Origin: Desulfobacteraceae bacterium
GTDB taxonomy: Bacteria > Desulfobacterota > Desulfobacteria > Desulfobacterales > Desulfobacteraceae
Length of the DNA stretch: 19,106 nt
Direction: 5' to 3'
Assembly: GCA_022712835.1 (NCBI GenBank)
Contig: JAFLJU010000058.1
Span: 1-19,106, forward strand
Position 1 is the stretch's first letter, and every line of letters starts with the position of its first letter. Shown one piece after another: positions 6,530 through 14,501 of this stretch. A program made the translations under genes and the position numbers. The notes below the pieces were generated by a model that was given only the letters and a program-made list of their open reading frames with translations, was not told the origin of the DNA and ran no database searches.

Positions 6530-8032
6530 ATGAACAGTCAATCCACCTTAAGTTTTTTTGAGATCTACGAAAAAAATGCACTGTTACACCCCAACCATTG
6601 CGCCATCCATTGGAAAAGCCAGGACATCTCCTATTCAGACCTTTTTGAACAGACCCAGAAACTTGCCAAAGGACTCCAAAGCCTCGATCTTGAACCCGGG
6701 GCAAGGATTGCCGTTTTAAGTTTTAACCATCCGTTTTTCTTCCATCTATTTGGGGCAGCTTCTGCCTTAAACCTTTGTCTGGTCCTGATTAACCGCCGGC
6801 TAAGCCCCGAAGAAATGTCCCATGTCATCCAGGATACGACTCCCTCGGTGATTTTTAGTGACATCCAAATGGCCGACCAGGCCGAAAAATTGATATCCGA
6901 ACATTCCTGTCTGGATCATAGTTTCACCATTGACGGGAATGCGTTACCCCTGTATCAGTCCCCCCCCTTAACTTCCCCTGTTATCGGCCGGAAAGAAGAT
7001 CCCTTTGTGATCATTCATACGGCAGCAGTCCAGGGCAAACCAAGGGGAGCCGTACTGAGCCAGGAAAATATAATTTTGTCCAACCTGCAACTTATCCATA
7101 CCTTTGGCCTGAACAAAACCAAAATCCATTTAAATGTTTTACCCCTGTTCCACATCATGGGCGTAAACTTTGGTTTGGGAACCCTCATGGCCGGAGGGAA
7201 GAATGTTATACTTGAAAAGTTTGATCCCCAGCACACCCTTGATCTTATCCAGGAACAAAAAGTAACGATTTTTGGTTCCTTCCCACCCATATTATCACTC
7301 CTTTTAGACATCATTGAAACAGGAAATTCTGATCTGTCCAGCCTTGAGATTGTGGCCGGACTTGAGATGCCCGATACGGTAAAAAAATGGGAGACCGCAA
7401 CCGGCTCCAAATTCTGGACCATGTACGGCCAGACCGAGACATCGGGACTGATTAGTTTTTCTGAATACTTTAAACGTCCGGGGTCGGCAGGTATTATATC
7501 ACAACTTGCCTATGTTCAAATTGCCGATGAGGTTGACAATTTCTTGCCCACTGGCACCACGGGTGAAATCCTTGTCAAAGGCCCACTGGTTTTCCAGGGG
7601 TATTGGAATGCCGCCAAACTTACCGCGCATACGTTCAGGGAAGGCTGGCACCATACCGGAGATCTGGGAATGATTGATTCCGACGGTTTTCTATTCTTCA
7701 AGGGTAGAAAAGCGGAGAAGGAACTCATCAAACCGGGGGGAGAGAACGTCTTCCCCGCTGAAGTGGAAAAAGCCATTCTCCAGCACGAGGCCGTAAAAGG
7801 CGTCTGTGTTTTTGGAGTACCTGATCCAAAGTTTGGCGAAGGCGTTAAAGCCCTCATTGCCCTTCACCCCGGAAAGAAGCTGACAAAAGAGAAGCTGATC
7901 GCATTTACAGGATCACTGATTGCTGGCTATAAAAAGCCAAGGTATGTTGAGTTCATTGAGCAATTGCCCAAAACTCAAGACGGATCCATTGACCGGATAA
8001 AAATTAAGACCGATTTTTCTGAAAACCCTTAA
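6530..8032 (+). CDS. Acyl-CoA ligase-like protein (class I adenylate-forming family) with atypical motifs
   Basis: A 500-residue ANL superfamily member expected to activate a carboxylic acid as acyl-AMP and acyl-CoA. Conserved parts are YGQTET (299-304), HTGDLG with D378, the hinge-region FFKGR (R393), GGENVFPAEVE (403-413) and a C-terminal domain to the end. The phosphate loop is degenerate: HTAAVQGKPRGA (163-174) replaces the usual TSGTTGxPKG. In the A10 motif LPKTQDGSIDR, S486 occupies the position of the catalytic lysine. The TAAV...PRG form appears to be a subgroup trait rather than a sequencing error, since the rest of the fold is intact. AAGGAG at 6515-6520 supports the ATG. The gene is flanked by a 176-nt promoter/operator region and a 329-nt gap, so it is probably monocistronic. 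The true substrate and whether it completes adenylation are open. Confidence 0.85.
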   Translation: MNSQSTLSFFEIYEKNALLHPNHCAIHWKSQDISYSDLFEQTQKLAKGLQSLDLEPGARIAVLSFNHPFFFHLFGAASALNLCLVLINRRLSPEEMSHVIQDTTPSVIFSDIQMADQAEKLISEHSCLDHSFTIDGNALPLYQSPPLTSPVIGRKEDPFVIIHTAAVQGKPRGAVLSQENIILSNLQLIHTFGLNKTKIHLNVLPLFHIMGVNFGLGTLMAGGKNVILEKFDPQHTLDLIQEQKVTIFGSFPPILSLLLDIIETGNSDLSSLEIVAGLEMPDTVKKWETATGSKFWTMYGQTETSGLISFSEYFKRPGSAGIISQLAYVQIADEVDNFLPTGTTGEILVKGPLVFQGYWNAAKLTAHTFREGWHHTGDLGMIDSDGFLFFKGRKAEKELIKPGGENVFPAEVEKAILQHEAVKGVCVFGVPDPKFGEGVKALIALHPGKKLTKEKLIAFTGSLIAGYKKPRYVEFIEQLPKTQDGSIDRIKIKTDFSENP

Positions 8033-8361
8033 GGTTTAGGAAAATCTCATTTTTATTGGGAACCACAAGGTTTTGGCTTGACACCTGAAAAGCGATCTAC
8101 TATGGATTATCCATGACAAGATACCACATTGTGCAACATAGCCCTTTTTTTTGTCACTCAGTTTGAAGCAATGACATTTGACCGATAATATTTAACCAAT
8201 GATATCTAATAATAGCAGCCAACAGTTAGTCAACTAAATCTAATTCATTGATGATAGGAGGTGGTGTCTGGTTTATTCATTTATATAGCTTTTGTAGCCC
8301 CTTTTTGGTTCACCGGGTAAGAACGTTTTCGTTAATCTGACTTAAAGAATTTGGACTTTAT
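8033..8361. promoter_or_regulatory. 329-nt intergenic leader upstream of livG with several palindromes
   Basis: No gene is evident. The stretch holds TTGACA at 8078-8083 with TATGGA at 8101-8106 (17-nt spacer) as a possible promoter, overlapped by the palindrome ATGGAT-T-ATCCAT (8102-8114). It also holds a second -35-like TTGACC (8178-8183), the dyad TTAGT-CA-ACTAA (8226-8237), a strong Shine-Dalgarno-like AGGAGGTG (8256-8263) without a matching long gene, and AACG-TTTT-CGTT (8322-8333). The arrangement suggests a regulated promoter region with a long untranslated leader. No known riboswitch fold was recognised. Confidence 0.45.
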
Positions 8362-9123
8362 ATGGCACATTTAAATATTTCAGATGTAACTCTCTCTTTT
8401 GGCGGACTCAAAGCCTTGTCCAATGTGGACATGAAAATTGAGCCCGGTCTTATCACCTCCATCATCGGTCCCAATGGCGCCGGTAAAACAAGCATGCTCA
8501 ACTGCATCTCCGGTTTTTACCACCCCACAAAGGGGGACATTTTTTATAAGGAGAAAAAGCTGACCCATGCCTCCCCCCACCAGGTGTCCAACATGGGGAT
8601 TTCCAGAGCATTTCAAAATCTTGAACTTTTTTCAGGTCTTTCGGTTCTGGACAACCTGCTCCTGGCCAGGCATCAAAATTTGAAATACAGTTTTCTCCAT
8701 GCTGTCTGGTTTCATGGAAAGGCCTCCAGGGTGGAAGCTGAAAACAGAGCCTTTGTGGAAGGCATCATTGATTTTATGGAACTGGAACCCTATCGGAAAA
8801 GTCTTGTGGGCAACCTAAGTTACGGGGTTCAAAAAAAAGTAGAAGTCGCCCGTGCCTTAACCCTTGCACCGGATATTTTGCTCTTAGATGAACCCATGGC
8901 CGGAATGAACCAGGAAGAGAAAGAGGACATTGTCCGGTTTGTCATGGATATCCAAAAGGAGAAGGGAATTACCGTGGTCCTGGTTGAGCACGATCTCGGG
9001 GTTGTCATGGACATTTCAGACAGAATCTATGTTCTTGATTTCGGTGAGGTAATAGGGTCTGGAACCCCGGAAGAGGTTTCCCAAAATCCTAAAGTTATTG
9101 AAGCCTATATTGGAGAGGACTAA
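8362..9123 (+). CDS. livG: LIV-type ABC transporter ATP-binding protein (LivG)
   Basis: One of two cytoplasmic ATPases driving the branched-chain-amino-acid-type (HAAT) importer encoded here. Walker A is GPNGAGKT (36-43), the Q-loop is Q85, the signature is LSYGVQKKVEVARAL (from 152, a LivG-style variant of LSGGQ), Walker B is ILLLDEP with E177, and the switch histidine is H210 (VEHDL). The length of 253 residues is typical. An in-frame TGA at 8338-8340 limits the start to ATG 8362, whose ribosome site is poor (only GGA at 8353-8355). The acyl-CoA ligase gene begins 4 nt after its stop, so the two are surely co-transcribed. That context points to import of an organic acid rather than amino acids. 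Confidence 0.94.
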   Translation: MAHLNISDVTLSFGGLKALSNVDMKIEPGLITSIIGPNGAGKTSMLNCISGFYHPTKGDIFYKEKKLTHASPHQVSNMGISRAFQNLELFSGLSVLDNLLLARHQNLKYSFLHAVWFHGKASRVEAENRAFVEGIIDFMELEPYRKSLVGNLSYGVQKKVEVARALTLAPDILLLDEPMAGMNQEEKEDIVRFVMDIQKEKGITVVLVEHDLGVVMDISDRIYVLDFGEVIGSGTPEEVSQNPKVIEAYIGED

Positions 9124-9127
9124 ATCT

Positions 9128-11053
9128 ATGAGCAATAATGATCACTTACTTGAATACTCCATCCCCCAATTGCTGCGTTGGCGGGTGGCAAGCTCTCCCA
9201 AACGCCCGGCTTTACGAGAAAAAGATTTTGGAATCTGGAATACCTATACCTGGGAAGACTACTATGACCATGTAAGAAAGACAGCCCTGGGCCTCCAGCA
9301 AATCGGTCTGAAACGGGGGGATACCATTGCCATCATCTCTGATAATATCCCGGAACTTTTGTTTACAGCCATTGGTGCCCACGCCATTGGTGCCATTTCA
9401 GCAGGTATTTACCAGACCAGCATGCCCGCTGAAATTGCCCAGATCCTTCAATATCTGAAAGTGACCGCCGTCTTTTGTGATAACCAGGAGCAGGTGGACA
9501 AGGTTCTTGATGTCAGAGATCAGATCCCCAATGTTAAAAAAGTTATTTTTGAAGACCCTAGGGGTATGAGAGAGTATATGTCCGATGACTGGTTCATAGA
9601 TATCCAGGATCTCTACAAACTGGGAGAAAAAGAACATGCCACCTCTCCAGATCTTTTTGAAAGTCTTGTGGATCAAGGAAAACCCGATGACCCATGCCAT
9701 CTCTGCCTGACTTCGGGAACCACGGGACTTCCCAAGGGTACCATCATGACCCATAAAAATTATATCAACATGGGTGTTAAAATCACCGAAGTGGACCCCC
9801 TGGAACCCACGGATGAATATGTCTCATTTCTACCCTTTGCCTGGATTGGGGAACAAATGAACTCATTTGGTATTGCCATGGCCACGGGAATTACCATCAA
9901 CTTTCCTGAGTCCGTTGAAACAGCCATGTCTGACCTCAAAGAAATCGGCCCCCACTTCATGTTTGGCGCGCCAAGGATTTATGAAACCATACGAAGCGAA
10001 ATCTGGTTGAAAATTGACCAGTCCTATTGGTTGAACAAACTTTTATATAATTATTTTATCCAGGTGGGTCTGAAAGCGGCAAGTTACAAGATGACAGGAA
10101 AATCCATGCCTCTGGGATTAAGGCTAAAATCCTGGTTTGGCACCCAGATAATTATCAGACCCCTGATCAACCAAATCGGCCTCATGCGACTTAGACGGGC
10201 CTATACAGGTGGTGCCGCGTTAGGGCCTGAACTCTTTACCTTTTACCAGGCCATCGGTGTGAATCTAAAACAGATTTACGGCCAGACGGAAATAACCGGA
10301 ATCGCCTACATGCACAGAGACGGAGACGTCCGTCCGGAAACCGTTGGCAAACCCCTGCCTGGTACTGAATGCAAAATAGCCGATGACGGGGAAATCCTGT
10401 CAAAATCGGCCTCTGTTTCCCCCGGGTATTTTGATCTGCCTGAAAAAACCGCAGAAGCCCTGGAGGGCGGATGGCTGCATTCCGGGGATGCCGGATTTAT
10501 TGATGAGCACGGACACCTGGTGGTCATTGACCGCCTGTCAGATGTGATGCACAATAACAAAGAGGAGATGTTCTCTCCCATGTTCCTGGAAAATGCCCTC
10601 AAATTTTCTCCCTATATTAAGGAGGCTGTGATCTATGGGAACAAGGAAGAGTTTGTGTCCTGTCTGATCAACATAGACCCCGTTGTTGTGGGTAAATGGG
10701 CTGAGGATAAGGGAATTTCCTTTACAACCTATATGGATCTTGCCAGCAAACCGGAAGTAGCCAAACTTATGATGGAACAGGTTCTGGATGTTAACAGTCG
10801 CGCTGAAAAAGAACATTTTAAAATCAAACGGTTTGCCCTGCTCTATAAACTATTGGACATGGATGATGGTGAATTGACCAAAACCGGTAAAATCCGCCGT
10901 AAATTTGTACAGGAAAAATACCAGAACCTGTATGATGCACTCTACGATGAAACCATTGACACAAAAGAGGTGGAAGCTTCCTTCCAGTATCAAGACGGGC
11001 AGTCGAATATTGTCAAAACAAGCATTGCTTTTTACACGGTGAAAGGAGTCTAA
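9128..11053 (+). CDS. Long-chain acyl-CoA ligase (FAA1-type AMP-forming synthetase)
   Basis: ANL-family ligase of 641 residues that should convert a free carboxylic acid, ATP and CoA into acyl-CoA. All canonical motifs are intact: LTSGTTGLPKG (194-204), YGQTE (384-388), SGDAG (452-456), the hinge D468-R469 (VIDRLSD) and A10 lysine K588 in ELTKTGKIRR. Length and the insertions around 285-360 match the long-chain (Faa1/FadD15-like) group rather than short-chain acetyl-CoA synthetases. A TTG at 9098 in frame would overlap livG, but the ATG at 9128 lies just after the livG stop with GGAG/AGAGG at 9112-9118 and is preferred. Sitting between livG and livH, it probably traps the imported substrate by thioesterification. 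Whether that substrate is fatty, dicarboxylic or aromatic cannot be told from the sequence. Confidence 0.93.
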   Translation: MSNNDHLLEYSIPQLLRWRVASSPKRPALREKDFGIWNTYTWEDYYDHVRKTALGLQQIGLKRGDTIAIISDNIPELLFTAIGAHAIGAISAGIYQTSMPAEIAQILQYLKVTAVFCDNQEQVDKVLDVRDQIPNVKKVIFEDPRGMREYMSDDWFIDIQDLYKLGEKEHATSPDLFESLVDQGKPDDPCHLCLTSGTTGLPKGTIMTHKNYINMGVKITEVDPLEPTDEYVSFLPFAWIGEQMNSFGIAMATGITINFPESVETAMSDLKEIGPHFMFGAPRIYETIRSEIWLKIDQSYWLNKLLYNYFIQVGLKAASYKMTGKSMPLGLRLKSWFGTQIIIRPLINQIGLMRLRRAYTGGAALGPELFTFYQAIGVNLKQIYGQTEITGIAYMHRDGDVRPETVGKPLPGTECKIADDGEILSKSASVSPGYFDLPEKTAEALEGGWLHSGDAGFIDEHGHLVVIDRLSDVMHNNKEEMFSPMFLENALKFSPYIKEAVIYGNKEEFVSCLINIDPVVVGKWAEDKGISFTTYMDLASKPEVAKLMMEQVLDVNSRAEKEHFKIKRFALLYKLLDMDDGELTKTGKIRRKFVQEKYQNLYDALYDETIDTKEVEASFQYQDGQSNIVKTSIAFYTVKGV

Positions 11054-11062
11054 AGAAATCTG

Positions 11063-11956
11063 ATGAGTTATTTTTTTCAAATTGTAGTCAGCGGTATTGT
11101 CGTGGGCTCCATTTATGCCTTGGCCGCATTGGGGTTGGTGCTGGTTTATAAATCAAGCCGTGTGGCAAACTTTGCCCATGGACAGATTATCGCCGCCGGT
11201 GCGTTTATCACCTACTATCTTACTGTTTCATTGGGGGTGCCGATTTTCTTTTCTTTTATCGCCAGCATGATTATTACCTTCTTTCTGGCCATGAGTGTTG
11301 AAAGGATTTTTTTGCGAAGACTGATCGGAGAACCTATCATATCCGTCATTATGGTCACCATCGGATTGGGATCAATTCTTGATGGATTGATCTATCTGAC
11401 TCCCTTTGGAAGTGAAAATTTTTCATTCCCTAATTTTCTTCCCCAGGCCCCCCTGTCCCTTGGCGGTGTTTCCATCTCCTGGACACAGCTTGTGGGAATT
11501 ATAATCACCTTTACCCTGATTGGCGGCCTCTCCTGGTTCTTCAAAAAATCAACCATTGGAATATCAATGAGAGCCGTGTCTGATGATCAGTTCGGTGCCA
11601 TGTCAGTGGGTATCTCAGTACCAAAAGTTTTTGGTCTTGCCTGGGCTTTGGCAGGTTTAACTGCGGCGGCAGCAGGGTGTATCATTGGTAATATTACAGG
11701 GTTGAATTTTGACACCCTCCATGCCTTTGGAATTATCGTATTCCCTGTCATCATTCTGGGGGGGCTTGATTCCATCCTGGGTGCAGTTGTGGCAGGCATT
11801 ATTATCGGATTGATCCAGCAATTTTCCAGCGGATACCTGGACGGCAATTGGGGTTTGAGCGGCACAGGTGAAGTCATGCCCTATATCATCCTTGTCGTTG
11901 TTCTTTTTTTTAAACCACATGGATTATTTGGAATCCATGAAATTGAGCGGGTGTAA
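11063..11956 (+). CDS. livH: LIV-type ABC transporter permease (LivH)
   Basis: Integral membrane permease of 297 residues with about eight hydrophobic segments, forming the channel with LivM. Family signatures are NFAHGQIIAAGAF (36-48), the cytoplasmic coupling loop MRAVSDDQFGAMSVGI (169-184) and GGLDSILGA (233-241). It starts 9 nt after the ligase stop. The nearest purine-rich site, AAGGAG (about 11043-11048), is 14 nt from the ATG, which is long and hints at translational coupling to the ligase. livM follows after 3 nt. Confidence 0.94.
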   Translation: MSYFFQIVVSGIVVGSIYALAALGLVLVYKSSRVANFAHGQIIAAGAFITYYLTVSLGVPIFFSFIASMIITFFLAMSVERIFLRRLIGEPIISVIMVTIGLGSILDGLIYLTPFGSENFSFPNFLPQAPLSLGGVSISWTQLVGIIITFTLIGGLSWFFKKSTIGISMRAVSDDQFGAMSVGISVPKVFGLAWALAGLTAAAAGCIIGNITGLNFDTLHAFGIIVFPVIILGGLDSILGAVVAGIIIGLIQQFSSGYLDGNWGLSGTGEVMPYIILVVVLFFKPHGLFGIHEIERV

Positions 11957-11959
11957 TCT

Positions 11960-13054
11960 ATGTCAGCAAATTCATGGTTAGCAACAGGAAATTTTTTTAC
12001 AACGTATAAACAGGAACAACGGACATTTATAACAAGCCTGGACAGGGCATTTTTCACCTTTTTCCTGGTCCTCCTATTTGGATGGCCCCTGGTGTTCGAG
12101 CTGAGCAATAAATATATGCTGGTGGTTGACAATGTTCTCATCGCCATTGTCGCCGTCATGGGTCTGAACCTTGTGACAGGGTTTGCAGGCCTTATATCAA
12201 TCGGCCATGCGGCTTTTGTGGGAATCGGTGCTTATACCATCGCATCTTTTTGCCGTACAATTGGTGATTCTCATGTGATCATCACCCATTTCTGGCCGGT
12301 ATTAATTGTTTTAAGTGGTCTTGTGGGTGCAGTTTTCGGTGCAATTGTCGGCCTGCCCGCATTGAGGCTCAAGCATCTTTATCTCGCCATAGCCACCCTG
12401 TCATTTCAAATGATTTTTGAATGGACGATTCAATTCATGACCTTTTTCAACCAGGGACAGACCATTTATGTTGGCAGGGTTTTCTGGTTTACCGGTAAAG
12501 TGGGAAGAAAGGATCATTACCTGTTCTGGTATTTCATTATCCTGACCATTGTAATTATCCTGGGATTTGGGATCAGAAATCTTTTAAAAACCCGATACGG
12601 CAGATGCCTTATGGCTGTCAGGGACAATGACCGGGCTGCAGATGCCATGGGAATGAACCCCGGACTTACAAAGGTATATGCCTTTGCCCTGGCCGGTTTT
12701 TTTGCCGGGGTAGCAGGTGCCCTGCATGCCTATGTTTATCGGGGGGTCGGGTTTGAATCCTTTACCCTCCATGAATCTGTCGGCTATCTTGCCATGGCCA
12801 TTGTCGGAGGATTGGGAACCTTGAACGGATCTTTCTGGGGACCGGTTGCCATAAAATATTTGGACCTACAGGTGGAAACCCTTGCAGAAACAGCAGCACA
12901 ATACCTGCCCTCAAGCATGAATCTTGCGACAGCACTGAAACCATTTACATTTGGTCTGGTGATTGTTCTCTTTTTAATGTTTGAACCCCGGGGGATAGCA
13001 AACTGGTGGCGGATCATAAAATCATATACCAAATTATGGCCATTCCGGTATTAA
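11960..13054 (+). CDS. livM: LIV-type ABC transporter permease (LivM)
   Basis: Second channel subunit, 364 residues. After a polar N-terminus of about 30 residues there are roughly nine or ten membrane segments. Diagnostic stretches are GLNLVTGFAGLISIGHAAF (68-86), LRLKHLYLAIATL (135-147) and the ATPase-contacting loop AVRDNDRAADAMGM (219-232). The Shine-Dalgarno site is weak and only 3 nt separate it from livH, so translation is probably coupled. A 61-nt gap with its own strong ribosome site then precedes the binding-protein gene. Confidence 0.94.
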   Translation: MSANSWLATGNFFTTYKQEQRTFITSLDRAFFTFFLVLLFGWPLVFELSNKYMLVVDNVLIAIVAVMGLNLVTGFAGLISIGHAAFVGIGAYTIASFCRTIGDSHVIITHFWPVLIVLSGLVGAVFGAIVGLPALRLKHLYLAIATLSFQMIFEWTIQFMTFFNQGQTIYVGRVFWFTGKVGRKDHYLFWYFIILTIVIILGFGIRNLLKTRYGRCLMAVRDNDRAADAMGMNPGLTKVYAFALAGFFAGVAGALHAYVYRGVGFESFTLHESVGYLAMAIVGGLGTLNGSFWGPVAIKYLDLQVETLAETAAQYLPSSMNLATALKPFTFGLVIVLFLMFEPRGIANWWRIIKSYTKLWPFRY

Positions 13055-13115
13055 GGTTAAGTCAGGCCTTTAATATAGTTTTAGGTGTTATTAACCCAAT
13101 AGGAGGAGAATAAGC

Positions 13116-14336
13116 ATGAAGAGCAGAAATTTTTTAACAGCATTACTGATTCTTGTCGTTATGTTTGCATTTACCACTGTAAATGCCGGAGGAAAAGTTT
13201 ACAAGCTTGGCATGTCCCTGGCAATAACGGGCCCGACATCTGATGCAGGTAATCCTTATGCAAAAGGCACTGAAGATTATTTTAGATTTGTTAATGATAC
13301 TAAAATGCTTGGGGAAGACACGATAGACTGCACTATCAGAGATGATCAATACAAAACCGACATCACCAAAAGAAATTTTGAAGAGTATCTTGACGACGGC
13401 ATTGTCATGTATCTCAACTATTCAACCGGAAGTACCCTGGGGTTAAAACGCGATTTTGAGGAAGAAGAGATTGCGGTTCTTCCTGCCTCTTACCATGCAG
13501 GTAATCTGGATGATTCAAACTATATTTTCCTTCCCATTGCATCCTATTCAGACCAGCTTGTAAATCTTGCTGAATATGTTGCAAAAAACAATAAAGGCGG
13601 AAAAGCAAAAGTGGCTCTTTTTGTTCACCCTTCAGCCTTTGGCCGTGGTCCTGTTTCAGATGTGGAAAAAGCAATTGAAGCAGGGCTTAACATAGAGCTT
13701 GTCGAAGTTGTTGAGCATGGTAAAGATCTTGACAATACCGCCATGTTAAAACGCCTAATGAGCAAAGATGTCCAATATGTGATCAGCCAGACGATTCAGT
13801 CACCCGTTGCAACCATGATCAAAGATTCACAGCGTCTCGGACTTACGGCTTCTTCTTTTGGGGAAGCGGGAAAACTCACCTTCATGGGTGCTCATTACAC
13901 CGGTGGTAATGATCTTATTGCCCTGGCTGGAAATGCAGCTGAAAATTATTTCTGGATAACTGCCTTTAATATTACGTCGGTTCCAGGCGTTGGAACTACA
14001 AAACAATTGGCTTTGGCAAAACTATTCGGCCGTGATGAAAAAGCTGCTAATTCCCATAACTATGCAGCTGGCATCATGGTAGCCCAGGTTGCAACAGAAG
14101 CCATCATGCGGGCAAAAGCTGCCGGCCTTGAAGTTAACAAGGAAAACCTTTACAAAATGCTTAACACTATGAATGGTGCCAATGCATACAGTCCCTATAC
14201 AACAACTGGCCCGGTAACCTATTCTAAAACAGACCGTGCCGGTGTTGATATGCTCCAGATTTACAGTGTACAGGGCGGCGTCTTTAAAGCAGTAGGAGAC
14301 CCCCTGGAGTCTGAATACATGAAAAAAATTAAATAA
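13116..14336 (+). CDS. Periplasmic substrate-binding protein of the LIV-type transporter (LivK-like)
   Basis: Type I periplasmic binding protein (Peripla_BP_6 type) of 406 residues that delivers the ligand to LivHM. It begins with a Sec signal peptide: KSR, a hydrophobic core, then cleavage after VNA at about residue 24. There is no lipobox cysteine, so it should be free in the periplasm. The mature start KVYKLGMSLAITGPTSDAG is the usual first strand and ligand loop, and YSKTDRAGVDMLQIYSVQGG near the end is the typical last region. AGGAGGAG at 13101-13108 is the strongest ribosome site of the cluster, consistent with the excess of binding protein over membrane parts that such systems need. 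The overall sequence is well away from amino-acid-specific LivJ/LivK, so the ligand is not assigned. Confidence 0.9.
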   Translation: MKSRNFLTALLILVVMFAFTTVNAGGKVYKLGMSLAITGPTSDAGNPYAKGTEDYFRFVNDTKMLGEDTIDCTIRDDQYKTDITKRNFEEYLDDGIVMYLNYSTGSTLGLKRDFEEEEIAVLPASYHAGNLDDSNYIFLPIASYSDQLVNLAEYVAKNNKGGKAKVALFVHPSAFGRGPVSDVEKAIEAGLNIELVEVVEHGKDLDNTAMLKRLMSKDVQYVISQTIQSPVATMIKDSQRLGLTASSFGEAGKLTFMGAHYTGGNDLIALAGNAAENYFWITAFNITSVPGVGTTKQLALAKLFGRDEKAANSHNYAAGIMVAQVATEAIMRAKAAGLEVNKENLYKMLNTMNGANAYSPYTTTGPVTYSKTDRAGVDMLQIYSVQGGVFKAVGDPLESEYMKKIK

Positions 14337-14338
14337 GC

Positions 14339-14400
14339 ATTTTTTATTGCACCCTATTTTTTATTGGGCCCGATGGATCATTAAAAGGGATCAATAAAAA
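14339..14400 (+). repeat. Short direct repeat with matching inverted copy downstream of the binding-protein gene
   Basis: ATTTTTTATTG occurs at 14339-14349 and again at 14356-14366. CAATAAAAA at 14392-14400 is complementary to the last nine bases of either copy, so two alternative AT-rich stems are possible. Function unknown. Confidence 0.4.
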
Positions 14401-14474
14401 GTAAGCTGACCCTTAACCTACCGGAAATTAAATTTTAAATCAAAATTGGTTTTCGGTAGGTTTAACCCCATAAT
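14392..14474 (+). promoter_or_regulatory. Stem-loop and possible internal promoter between the binding-protein gene and livF
   Basis: AACCTACCG at 14415-14423 pairs with CGGTAGGTT at 14454-14462. The stem continues inward through a G-U pair and three A-T pairs, and a second stem AATTTT/AAAATT lies inside the loop. No U-run follows, so it is a poor terminator and more likely a processing or 3'-stabilising hairpin. The right arm lies in the spacer of a candidate promoter, TTGGTT 14446-14451, N17, CATAAT 14469-14474, which would start transcription about 20 nt before livF. Confidence 0.45.
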
Positions 14475-14501
14475 TAAAGCCCAAATATAAAGACAATATA
14501 C

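Noticed and set aside
9098..9127. TTG start for the long-chain ligase overlapping livG
   Set aside because: The ten extra residues are livG sequence in another frame; the ATG at 9128 has a ribosome site and a normal N-terminus.
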